Shown here piece by piece: positions 15,239 to 22,358 of a stretch of 30,294 bases of DNA (its first letter is position 1; each line of letters opens with the position of its first letter). The stretch lies in contig CAZUQH010000012.1 in the NCBI GenBank assembly GCA_964622465.1, forward strand, positions 1-30,294, given 5' to 3'. Origin of the DNA: CAZUQH01 sp964622465 (GTDB lineage: Bacteria; CG03; CAZUQH01). The position numbers and the translations under genes were made by a program. The notes beneath the pieces are model-generated. The model saw nothing but the letters and a program-made list of their open reading frames with translations. It made no database searches and was not told the DNA's origin.

Positions 15239-16404
15239 TTGATAAAATCGAACAGAGGGTACGCACGATACTTGACTCGGTTGTCAGAGAAGGCGACCGT
15301 GCAGTAACCAGATTTACCAAACGTTTTGATGGAATAAGCATAGAGAAAAGTAAGTTTGAGGTCTCACGCGATGAAATAAACGCTGCGGTCAGCAGGGTAG
15401 ATAAACAATTTCTTAACGCCTGCAGGCGTACTTTTTCACAGTTGTACGATTATCACCGTACTTTGATTCCAAATCTCACCGGTAAACAGCGACCAGGGAT
15501 TGATATCCGTGCCCGTTATCATCCTATCGAAAGCGTACTTTTATACGTTCCCGGAGGAGAGCATCCTTATCCATCCAGCGTTCTAATGTGTGCAGCGCCG
15601 GCTCGCGCTGCTGGTGTTCCAAAGATTTACGTAACCACGCCTCCACGCGCGACTACACCCGAGTTTTTGTGCGCTTGCGTAGTAGCAGGCGTCCATCGCG
15701 TTTTCCGGATTGGTGGTGTGCAGGCGATCGGTGCATTTGCCTACGGCACCGATAAAATTCCTAAGGTGGACAAAATCGTTGGCCCTGGAAATGATTATGT
15801 TACTTGTGCCAAGAAATTATTGTATGGGACAGTGGGAGTCGACCTTCTTGCAGGACCTTCCGAGATACTACTCCTTTGCGATGCAAGTGCACCAATTGAT
15901 TTTGTAATTGCAGACATACGCGCACAACTCGAGCACTCCGGTAGTGCACGTTCATGGCTTATTACTACGTCAGCTCAGCTTGCGCGTAAGGTACGTGCAC
16001 GTTGTAAAAAAGAAATAAGGAATGACCGTCTTTCTATGGAGGTGCACCCGGCAGTGAAGCAAGCGATAGCGCGTGCTTCACAAATTGCATGTGAACATGT
16101 AGAGGTCTTAACACGAAATCCACAGAACGTAGCTTCCATGATATCATCTGCTGGTGCCATTTTTATTGGTAATTATAGTCCCGTTGCGGCAGGCGATTAT
16201 GTCAGTGGTCCATCGCATGTTTTACCAACCGGTGGCACGGCACGGTTCAGTTCCGGACTATCAGTTGCAGATTTTTTGAAGTGCACGACATTGATAAAAT
16301 ATACGCGTGCAGGGTTGAAAAAAGACGCTCAGATGATTTTTCAACTTGCAAAAGCAGAAGGTTTCCATGCGCACGCGGAATCAGTCAGAATTCGCGTCAA
16401 GTGA
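15235..16404 (+). CDS. hisD: Histidinol dehydrogenase HisD (short N-terminus)
   Basis: Zinc enzyme for the last two oxidations of histidine synthesis, L-histidinol to L-histidine with two NAD+. The 389 residues are fewer than the usual 420-440. Alignment from memory shows the loss at the N-terminus, because the protein starts directly at the RTILDSVVREGDRAVTRF region. The zinc ligands appear as Gln231, His234 (AQLEHSG), Asp321 (GDYVSGPSHVLPT) and His380. The catalytic Glu287-His288 pair is kept, although the usual APEH reads ACEH. GPGNDYVTCAKK and AGPSEIL are intact. ATG 15235 overlaps the murA stop as ATGA. The usual hisG between murA and hisD is missing. Confidence 0.95.
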   Translation: MIDKIEQRVRTILDSVVREGDRAVTRFTKRFDGISIEKSKFEVSRDEINAAVSRVDKQFLNACRRTFSQLYDYHRTLIPNLTGKQRPGIDIRARYHPIESVLLYVPGGEHPYPSSVLMCAAPARAAGVPKIYVTTPPRATTPEFLCACVVAGVHRVFRIGGVQAIGAFAYGTDKIPKVDKIVGPGNDYVTCAKKLLYGTVGVDLLAGPSEILLLCDASAPIDFVIADIRAQLEHSGSARSWLITTSAQLARKVRARCKKEIRNDRLSMEVHPAVKQAIARASQIACEHVEVLTRNPQNVASMISSAGAIFIGNYSPVAAGDYVSGPSHVLPTGGTARFSSGLSVADFLKCTTLIKYTRAGLKKDAQMIFQLAKAEGFHAHAESVRIRVK

Positions 16405-16418
16405 AAAGAGGAGGCAAA

Positions 16419-17006
16419 GTGCGAAAAGCAAACGTTCATCGAAAGACCAGAGAAACAGATATTAGCGTCCAACTTAACCTTGATGGTCATGGCGATAACC
16501 ACATCAAGACCCCGATATCATTCCTTAATCACATGCTGACGTTGCTTTCAAACCATAGCTTGATAGATATGGACGTTCGTGCAAGTGGAGATATAGAAGT
16601 TGACCAGCATCATACAGTGGAGGATTTGGGGATTGTCATCGGCAACGCTCTTAAGAAGGCGCTCGGTGACAAGTCGGGAATAAGGCGCTGGGGTAGCGGA
16701 AGTGCTCCTATGGACGAAGCGCTTGTTGACGTTTCGCTGGATATTTCTGGCCGTTCATATCTTGCGTATAACGTGAAATTTGGTCCTCCTTACCGTCGCA
16801 GTGAATTCAATTACGACCTGGTAGAAGAGTTCTTTCAGGCGTTTTGCCGTAGTGCTGAAATAACACTGCATATCCTTAAACGCTCGGGCCGCAACAATCA
16901 CCATTTGTGCGAGTCTCTTTTTAAATCTTTTGCTTTGGCGCTTGGACAAGCAATAGAGAAACGCCCGCGCCGGAAAAGCGTCCCATCAACGAAGGGCTCA
17001 ATTTGA
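16419..17006 (+). CDS. hisB: Imidazoleglycerol-phosphate dehydratase HisB
   Basis: Dehydrates imidazole glycerol phosphate to imidazole acetol phosphate, a manganese-dependent step of histidine synthesis. Start GTG 16419 follows GAGGAGG at good spacing. The same frame stays open to 16281 inside hisD, but that part is out-of-frame hisD sequence. The 195-residue protein is the single-function dehydratase without a phosphatase domain. The two metal-binding repeats are HHTVED (64-69, in VDQHHTVEDLGIVIG) and HHLCES (161-166). FLNHMLTLL and RRSEFNYDLVEEFF match the family. Its stop overlaps the hisH start as TTGA. Confidence 0.96.
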   Translation: MRKANVHRKTRETDISVQLNLDGHGDNHIKTPISFLNHMLTLLSNHSLIDMDVRASGDIEVDQHHTVEDLGIVIGNALKKALGDKSGIRRWGSGSAPMDEALVDVSLDISGRSYLAYNVKFGPPYRRSEFNYDLVEEFFQAFCRSAEITLHILKRSGRNNHHLCESLFKSFALALGQAIEKRPRRKSVPSTKGSI

Positions 17007-17632
17007 CTGGAAAACAAATAGCAGTTGTAAACTACGGCATGGGCAACCTGCTTAGTATTTTGCACGCGCTCGATACCATCGGAGTAAGTTCTAAAATAAC
17101 CGATAATCCGGAAGAGATAACTGAAGCGCCAGCAGTTGTTGTTCCAGGCGTTGGAGAGTTTGGCCATGCTATGCAGAATCTAAAAGCACGTCACATAGAC
17201 GAGGCCTTGGTGCAGGTTGTAGAGAGAGGGGTCCCTTATCTTGGAATATGCCTGGGTCTTCAGATACTTTTTCAAGGCAGTGACGAGTCACCTGGTGTAA
17301 CAGGACTTGGAATCATCCCTGGTAGCATACATCTTTTGCCAAACGCAAGAGGTATTTTCAAAGTGCCGCATATGGGATGGAATACACTAGAAATTATACG
17401 TGACGCACCTTTGCTAAATGGAATCAAGAACGGTTCATATTTTTATTTTGTTCATTCATACTACGTCCAACCGGATAGCTCTGAAGTGACTGTTGCAACA
17501 ACGAACCATCTTATTGAATTTACTTCAGTTATAAGCAATGAGAATGTTATGGGTTGTCAGTTTCATCCAGAGAAAAGTCAGGTAAATGGACTTGCGCTGC
17601 TGGCAAATTTCAAGAAAATTATATCTGCATAA
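17003..17632 (+). CDS. hisH: Imidazole glycerol phosphate synthase, glutaminase subunit HisH
   Basis: Class I glutamine amidotransferase that supplies ammonia to HisF. The 209-residue protein has the triad Cys83 (GICLGLQ) and His188/Glu190 (FHPEKSQ), the oxyanion region VVVPGVGEFG, and the N-terminal VNYGMGNL. The TTG start at 17003 overlaps hisB by four bases, with GAAGGG about six bases upstream. HisF, its partner, is two genes downstream. HisA lies between them, the common H-A-F order. Confidence 0.96.
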   Translation: MTGKQIAVVNYGMGNLLSILHALDTIGVSSKITDNPEEITEAPAVVVPGVGEFGHAMQNLKARHIDEALVQVVERGVPYLGICLGLQILFQGSDESPGVTGLGIIPGSIHLLPNARGIFKVPHMGWNTLEIIRDAPLLNGIKNGSYFYFVHSYYVQPDSSEVTVATTNHLIEFTSVISNENVMGCQFHPEKSQVNGLALLANFKKIISA

Positions 17633-17646
17633 AAAGGGGCATAGGA

Positions 17647-18444
17647 ATGTTAGTGATACCGGCAATCGACCTTAGAGGCGGCAGGTGTGTACAATTAACA
17701 CAGGGTAGACTCGAGAAAGAATATGTATGTTCAAACGACCCGGTGTTTACTGCGAAACTGTGGCAAGCAGAAGGCGCAAAGAGATTGCACGTGGTTGACC
17801 TTGATGGCGCATTTTCAGGAGTTATTCAGCATAGCTCTATTGTGAGAGATATGGTAGACACAGTTCAGATACCGATTGAGCTTGGTGGGGGTATAAGAAC
17901 GCTTGAATCAATAGAGCAAGCGCTTGAAATCGGCGTGGACCGCGTCATATTGAGTACCATGGTTATTTATAACCGCAAACTCCTTGACAAGGCCATCGGG
18001 AAGTATCGCGAGCACATCGTTGTAGCCATAGACGCTATGGATGGCAAAGTAGCAGTTGATGGGTGGCGGAACGTTACTACACTGTCTGCTGTTTCTCTTG
18101 CACAGGAAATGCAAAAAGCAGGTGTTCAGGAAATAATCTTTACTGACGTTAGGTGTGATGGACTTATGACCGGACCTAACATAAGGAGCATAACTAACCT
18201 GGTTTCTAAAATTACGATTCCAGTGACAGTTTCGGGAGGTATTTGCAGTTTGCGACACGTAGAACAAATACATGAGCTTGAACCAGACGGGGTTGTTGGG
18301 GCAATTATCGGTAAGGCGTTGTACACAGGAGACATAGCTCTTTCAGATGCAATTCGTGTTGCTTCAGTTGCGTTACAATACACCCAAAAACAGAACGTTA
18401 GTAAACAAGAGGTGAAAAAGCATACAAAAAAGAAAACAACATGA
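17647..18444 (+). CDS. hisA: ProFAR isomerase HisA with a basic C-terminal tail
   Basis: Amadori-type isomerase of histidine synthesis, a TIM barrel with two half-barrel repeats. It starts at ATG 17647, with AAGGGG eight bases upstream; the open frame reaching back to 17554 inside hisH is not used. Catalytic aspartates are Asp8 (IPAIDLRGG) and Asp129 (VVAIDAMDG). Phosphate sites are GGGIRT and SGGICS. Family members have about 240-245 residues, but this one has 265. The extra end is a lysine-rich tail (KQEVKKHTKKKTT) with no family counterpart. It may be a disordered addition or the result of a shifted stop. Confidence 0.95.
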   Translation: MLVIPAIDLRGGRCVQLTQGRLEKEYVCSNDPVFTAKLWQAEGAKRLHVVDLDGAFSGVIQHSSIVRDMVDTVQIPIELGGGIRTLESIEQALEIGVDRVILSTMVIYNRKLLDKAIGKYREHIVVAIDAMDGKVAVDGWRNVTTLSAVSLAQEMQKAGVQEIIFTDVRCDGLMTGPNIRSITNLVSKITIPVTVSGGICSLRHVEQIHELEPDGVVGAIIGKALYTGDIALSDAIRVASVALQYTQKQNVSKQEVKKHTKKKTT

Positions 18445-18456
18445 TAGAGAAAGAAG

Positions 18457-19200
18457 ATGATTGCTAAACGGATCATACCATGTCTTGATGTCCAGGGCGG
18501 CAGGGTAGTAAAAGGGACGAAATTCATCAATTTAAGAGATGCCGGTGACCCTGCAGAAGTTGCTCGGCGGTATCAGGAGGAAGGCGCAGACGAAATTGTA
18601 TTTCTTGATATAACTGCATCATACGAACGGCGTCCGATTATGCTCGATGTAGTCAGGCATACTTCGGAACACGTTTTTATGCCTCTTACTGTCGGCGGGG
18701 GCTTAAGAACACTGGAAGACATAAAACAGATGCTTCATAATGGAGCCGACAAGGTCTCTCTGAATACGAGCGCGTTAGAGAATCCCGGTTTTATAAAAGA
18801 AGCTACAAAGGTGTTTGGGAGCCAGTGCATAGTTGTTGCGATTGACGTTCGCGAAGAAGAGGTCTATACTTATGGTGGCAGAAAGGCGACCGGCGTCAAT
18901 GCAATAGATTGGGCGAAGAAAATTCAGGAATTGGGGGCAGGCGAAATACTACTCACCAGTATGGACTATGACGGAACCAAGAAAGGTTTCGATATTGAAC
19001 TTACCAGAAAAATAACGGATTCGGTAACGATTCCGGTTATTGCCTCAGGTGGTGCCGGGACTATGGAGCATTTTTATCAGGTTTTCACGCAGACACAAGC
19101 TGACGCAGCGCTCGCTGCATCAATTTTTCACTTTCGCGAGGTATCTATACCAGAGTTAAAGAAATATCTTAAAGAAAAGGGGGTAGAGGTAAGAATATGA
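18457..19200 (+). CDS. hisF: Imidazole glycerol phosphate synthase, cyclase subunit HisF
   Basis: TIM-barrel subunit that uses ammonia from HisH to make imidazole glycerol phosphate and AICAR. The 247-residue protein has the catalytic Asp11 (IPCLDVQGG) and Asp130 (VVAIDVR), with phosphate-binding GGGLRT and ASGGAG. The start at ATG 18457 has only a weak purine-rich site (GAGAAAGAAG). The stop overlaps hisI as ATGA. Confidence 0.97.
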   Translation: MIAKRIIPCLDVQGGRVVKGTKFINLRDAGDPAEVARRYQEEGADEIVFLDITASYERRPIMLDVVRHTSEHVFMPLTVGGGLRTLEDIKQMLHNGADKVSLNTSALENPGFIKEATKVFGSQCIVVAIDVREEEVYTYGGRKATGVNAIDWAKKIQELGAGEILLTSMDYDGTKKGFDIELTRKITDSVTIPVIASGGAGTMEHFYQVFTQTQADAALAASIFHFREVSIPELKKYLKEKGVEVRI

Positions 19201-19589
19201 GGAGAACCAGAGTCAGCCGTTCGGACGCTGGAGCAATAGAGATGGTTTCGGCTGTCTCACTTCTAAGCCAGGTTAAATATTCCCGTGATGGACTGGTGCC
19301 TGTCATTATCCAGGACGCAGGCGACGGCACTGTTCTTATGCTTGCATATATGAATTGCATTTCACTTAAGCGGACTATAAAAACGGGTAATACCTGGTTC
19401 TGGAGTCGCTCACGCCAGAAATACTGGATGAAAGGCGAAGAATCGGGACATATCCAGAAAGTTCGTTCTATATATCTTGACTGTGATGGAGACACTCTAC
19501 TCATAAAAGTTAATCAGGTTAAACGTACGGCATGCCACACAGGACACAGGACATGTTTTTACCGTAAACTTAAAAAGAGGGCAATTTGA
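19197..19589 (+). CDS. hisI: Phosphoribosyl-AMP cyclohydrolase HisI
   Basis: Zinc enzyme that opens the purine ring of phosphoribosyl-AMP, the third histidine step. The 130-residue protein is the cyclohydrolase only, with no fused HisE pyrophosphatase. Motifs are LMLAYMN, WSRSRQKYWMKGEESGH, the DCDGD metal cluster (95-99) and the zinc cysteines in ACHTGHRTCF (Cys113, Cys120). ATG 19197 overlaps hisF by four bases, with GAGGT about seven bases upstream. The first 20 residues extend beyond most relatives; Met16 is a possible later start. The gene overlaps the next one as TTGA, so the membrane protease may be co-translated with the his genes. Confidence 0.96.
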   Translation: MRRTRVSRSDAGAIEMVSAVSLLSQVKYSRDGLVPVIIQDAGDGTVLMLAYMNCISLKRTIKTGNTWFWSRSRQKYWMKGEESGHIQKVRSIYLDCDGDTLLIKVNQVKRTACHTGHRTCFYRKLKKRAI

Positions 19590-20890
19590 AGCTCAATACC
19601 GGAAAAATTACGTTTGTTTTGTTGATAATCACTGTTTTATTAAGTGTATGCTACAGAATAGCAAATGCAAAAGAAGCAAGCACTGTCTATGCAGTTAAAA
19701 TAAATGGTGCAATTACACCGCTTACACATGAATTACTCGAAAACGCTTTAACTATGGCAACTGCCGATAATGCAGAAGCATTACTGGTTCTCCTGGACAC
19801 GCCAGGAGGGCTTGATTCCTCAATGCGCGACTGTATCAAGTTAATAATGAATGCAGATATACCGGTTCTGGTATATGTCTATCCAAAAGGCGCCAGAGCT
19901 GCATCAGCCGGTCTTTTTGTCTTACTCGCGAGTAATATTGCAGCAATGGCTCCAGGGACAAGCGTTGGAGCTGCACATCCAGTAATGCCAATGGGGCAAC
20001 CGGATGCGACTATGAAAGAAAAAATAACAAAAGATGCAATTTCGTACATACGTTCTCTCGCAGAGGCGAACGGAAGGAATGCGGAATGGGCTGAGAAGGC
20101 GGTAAAAGAAAGTGCCACGCTTACTGCAAACGAGGCATTTGAACGTCACGTGGTTGAGATAATAGCTAAAGACATAGATTCTGCCTTAAAGCAGGCAGAT
20201 GGGAGACAGGTCACCGTAGGTGATAAGACGTACGCACTTTCCACCAAAAATGCCAGAGTGGTTACTTATACGCCTGGTTTCCGGGAGAAATTCTTACATG
20301 GTCTATCGAACCCGAACCTTGCATACATACTATTGATGCTTGGCATCTGGGGTTTGATTATGGAGTTTTCGAAACCCGGCTTTGGTTTTCCCGGCGTTAC
20401 AGGAATAGTTTGTCTTGTGCTTGCTTCTTTCGCTTTCCAAACGCTTCCGATTAATGCCGCCGGAATCGTACTTATAATATTTGGAATAATCCTCTTCGTA
20501 CTGGAGGTAGTAACGCCTACTTTCGGCCCGTTTACGATTGGAGGGATTATTTCTGTTTCACTTGGTTCAATAATGCTTTACAAAAGGTCGGCTCTATATT
20601 TAAAAGTTTCAAATTCGCTTATTGTTGCGTTCGTAGCAACTAGCGCGTTCCTTATCGTGTTTGGGCTGACGTTCATAATAAAGACATACAGAAAAAAAGT
20701 AACCACTGGTTTAGAAGGAATGGTTGGTTCCAGCGGTAGAGCCGTAACTGCTCTGGCGCCAGGAGGCAGGATATTTGTGCACGGCGAATACTGGGAAGCT
20801 CTGTCAGAAGATGGGCAGAAGATTTCCGAGGGCGAAGAAGTTGAAGTGACTGAAGCAGACGGACGGCAGTTGAAGGTAAAACGTAAGTAA
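19586..20890 (+). CDS. Membrane ClpP-class serine protease, NfeD family (NfeD1b)
   Basis: A 434-residue membrane protease. The N-terminus is a signal peptide (TTG start at 19586, AAAGAGGG upstream; cleavage likely near the NAK around residue 28). A ClpP-like domain (about 33-225) has the catalytic Ser107 in GARAASAG. The lysine partner, probably Lys149, lies in ITKDAISYIRSL, at about the spacing of the Ser97/Lys138 dyad of archaeal PH1510. About four membrane helices follow (about 236-365), then a C-terminal OB-fold NfeD domain (about 375-434). The known partner is a stomatin-like slipin, and that gene follows after 19 bases. The role is membrane protein quality control near slipin-rich membrane, inferred from the family. 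Confidence 0.93.
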   Translation: MKLNTGKITFVLLIITVLLSVCYRIANAKEASTVYAVKINGAITPLTHELLENALTMATADNAEALLVLLDTPGGLDSSMRDCIKLIMNADIPVLVYVYPKGARAASAGLFVLLASNIAAMAPGTSVGAAHPVMPMGQPDATMKEKITKDAISYIRSLAEANGRNAEWAEKAVKESATLTANEAFERHVVEIIAKDIDSALKQADGRQVTVGDKTYALSTKNARVVTYTPGFREKFLHGLSNPNLAYILLMLGIWGLIMEFSKPGFGFPGVTGIVCLVLASFAFQTLPINAAGIVLIIFGIILFVLEVVTPTFGPFTIGGIISVSLGSIMLYKRSALYLKVSNSLIVAFVATSAFLIVFGLTFIIKTYRKKVTTGLEGMVGSSGRAVTALAPGGRIFVHGEYWEALSEDGQKISEGEEVEVTEADGRQLKVKRK

Positions 20891-20909
20891 TAAAATACAG
20901 GAGGTAAAC

Positions 20910-21668
20910 ATGGCTGGTATTTTCTTTCTTGTAGTCGTTGCAATCATTTTGTTGTCTTCTGCAATTAGAGTTGTTACTGAGTATGAACGCGGGGTAATTT
21001 TCCGGCTCGGTCGTCTGGTCGGTGCAAAAGGCCCGGGTATTTTTTTCATTATCCCAATCATTGACCGCATGATTCGGATAAGTTTAAGGACAGTAACGTT
21101 TGATGTAACCCCGCAGGAAGTCATAACGCGCGACAACGTGCCTGCCAGGGTAAATGCTGTTGTATACTACAGGGTCATTGACCCTTGCAAAGCAGTAGTT
21201 GAAGTAGAGAATTATCACTATGCAACACTACAGATTTCACAGACAACACTCAGAGGGGTTCTTGGTTCCGTTGAACTTGATGGTATTCTGACACAGCGCG
21301 AAAAGGTAAATCAGGAACTTCAAAAGATAATTGACGAGCAGACAGACCCATGGGGTATAAAGGTCAGTGTAGTAGAAATAAAAGAAGTCGAAATCCCTGA
21401 TTCGATGAAGAGGGCGATGGCGAGACAGGCTGAAGTGGAGCGCGAACGCCGCGCGAAAATTATTAACGCAGAAGGTGAATATCAGGCAGCAGAGAAAATT
21501 TCGATGGCAGCAGACATTATCGGAAAAAACCCAGTCTCGCTGCAACTGCGGTATCTTCAGACCTTGAGTGAAATATCTGCAGAGCACAATTCGACGATAA
21601 TATTCCCATTACCAATTGATTTATTAAAAGCGTTTACTGGAAAGATCCAGACAAATTCAAAAGCATAA
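20910..21668 (+). CDS. SPFH/stomatin-family slipin
   Basis: A 252-residue membrane scaffold protein. It has an N-terminal membrane anchor (residues 3-22), the SPFH core starting VVTEYERGVIFRLGRL, then a helical region with MARQAEVERERRAKIINAEG typical of prokaryotic stomatins. The C-terminus carries the hydrophobic patch TIIFPLPIDLL. In the archaeal pair PH1510/PH1511, the protease cuts the slipin in the corresponding hydrophobic patch. ATG 20910 has an ideal AGGAGG site. Position directly after the NfeD protease supports a functional pair. Confidence 0.94.
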   Translation: MAGIFFLVVVAIILLSSAIRVVTEYERGVIFRLGRLVGAKGPGIFFIIPIIDRMIRISLRTVTFDVTPQEVITRDNVPARVNAVVYYRVIDPCKAVVEVENYHYATLQISQTTLRGVLGSVELDGILTQREKVNQELQKIIDEQTDPWGIKVSVVEIKEVEIPDSMKRAMARQAEVERERRAKIINAEGEYQAAEKISMAADIIGKNPVSLQLRYLQTLSEISAEHNSTIIFPLPIDLLKAFTGKIQTNSKA

Positions 21669-21686
21669 ATTGGTATCAATCAATGG

Positions 21687-22358
21687 ATGATTGAATTTCA
21701 CGAGGTCTCTCACTATTATGAGCATGGTAAAATAGTTATCAGTCCGCTTGTTGATGTAAATTACTCATTCAAAGCAGGTTTAATATATGTAGTGTGTGGT
21801 GCAAGCGGAATTGGCAAGACGACTCTATTGCGGTTGTTTTGTCGCGATGAAATTCCAGCGGAAGGTCATATATTTTATGATGGCGAAGATATTTCAACAT
21901 TCAAAAAACAACAATTACTTGCGTATCGCCGCCGGTTTGGAAAAATATTTCACACCCCATATCTTATTGACGACCGTTCTGTACTGGAGAACATAGAAAT
22001 AGCAGGGATGTTGTCTGGTAAGTCACATGGAGAGATTAGAGAAAATGCAAAAAACCTGCTAGATGCGTTTGATATTAGGAAGGTTGCCAGTAGGTATCCA
22101 CGAGAACTTTCTTCCAGTCAGGTACAACGTGTTTGTATTGCACGTGCGTTGATAAATAAACCGGAATGGGTAGTTGCAGATGAACCGTGGAACAACCTGG
22201 ACAAAGAAAATTGCATGCTAGTTAACAGCGTATTTACGGATATGTCACTGAACGGAGCCGGACTGCTCATCACAACTGCACGTGAGGATATCTGGAAAAG
22301 TTTACCATCAGAACCGCTGCGTCTTATAGCAGGTAAAATAATCAGCAAGCAAAAATGA
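21687..22358 (+). CDS. ftsE: FtsE-like ABC ATPase with altered motifs
   Basis: Cytoplasmic ATPase that works with FtsX in cell division to switch on wall hydrolysis in the periplasm. The 223 residues have Walker A GASGIGKTT (38-46), Walker B VVADE (162-166) with the catalytic Glu166, and D-loop NNLD. Three normally conserved points differ. The Q-loop Gln is His89 (FHTPYLI where FtsE has FQDHRLL). The signature is LSSSQ (141-145) instead of LSGGQ or LSGGE. The H-loop His is Ala198 (TTARED instead of TTHD). It may bind ATP and hydrolyse it poorly. The ribosome site is weak. Assignment as FtsE rests on similarity and on the FtsX-type gene that overlaps it by four bases. Confidence 0.88.
   Translation: MIEFHEVSHYYEHGKIVISPLVDVNYSFKAGLIYVVCGASGIGKTTLLRLFCRDEIPAEGHIFYDGEDISTFKKQQLLAYRRRFGKIFHTPYLIDDRSVLENIEIAGMLSGKSHGEIRENAKNLLDAFDIRKVASRYPRELSSSQVQRVCIARALINKPEWVVADEPWNNLDKENCMLVNSVFTDMSLNGAGLLITTAREDIWKSLPSEPLRLIAGKIISKQK

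Noticed and set aside
16281..16418. N-terminal extension of hisB inside hisD
   Set aside because: It is hisD sequence in another frame; GTG 16419 with GAGGAGG gives the normal family N-terminus.
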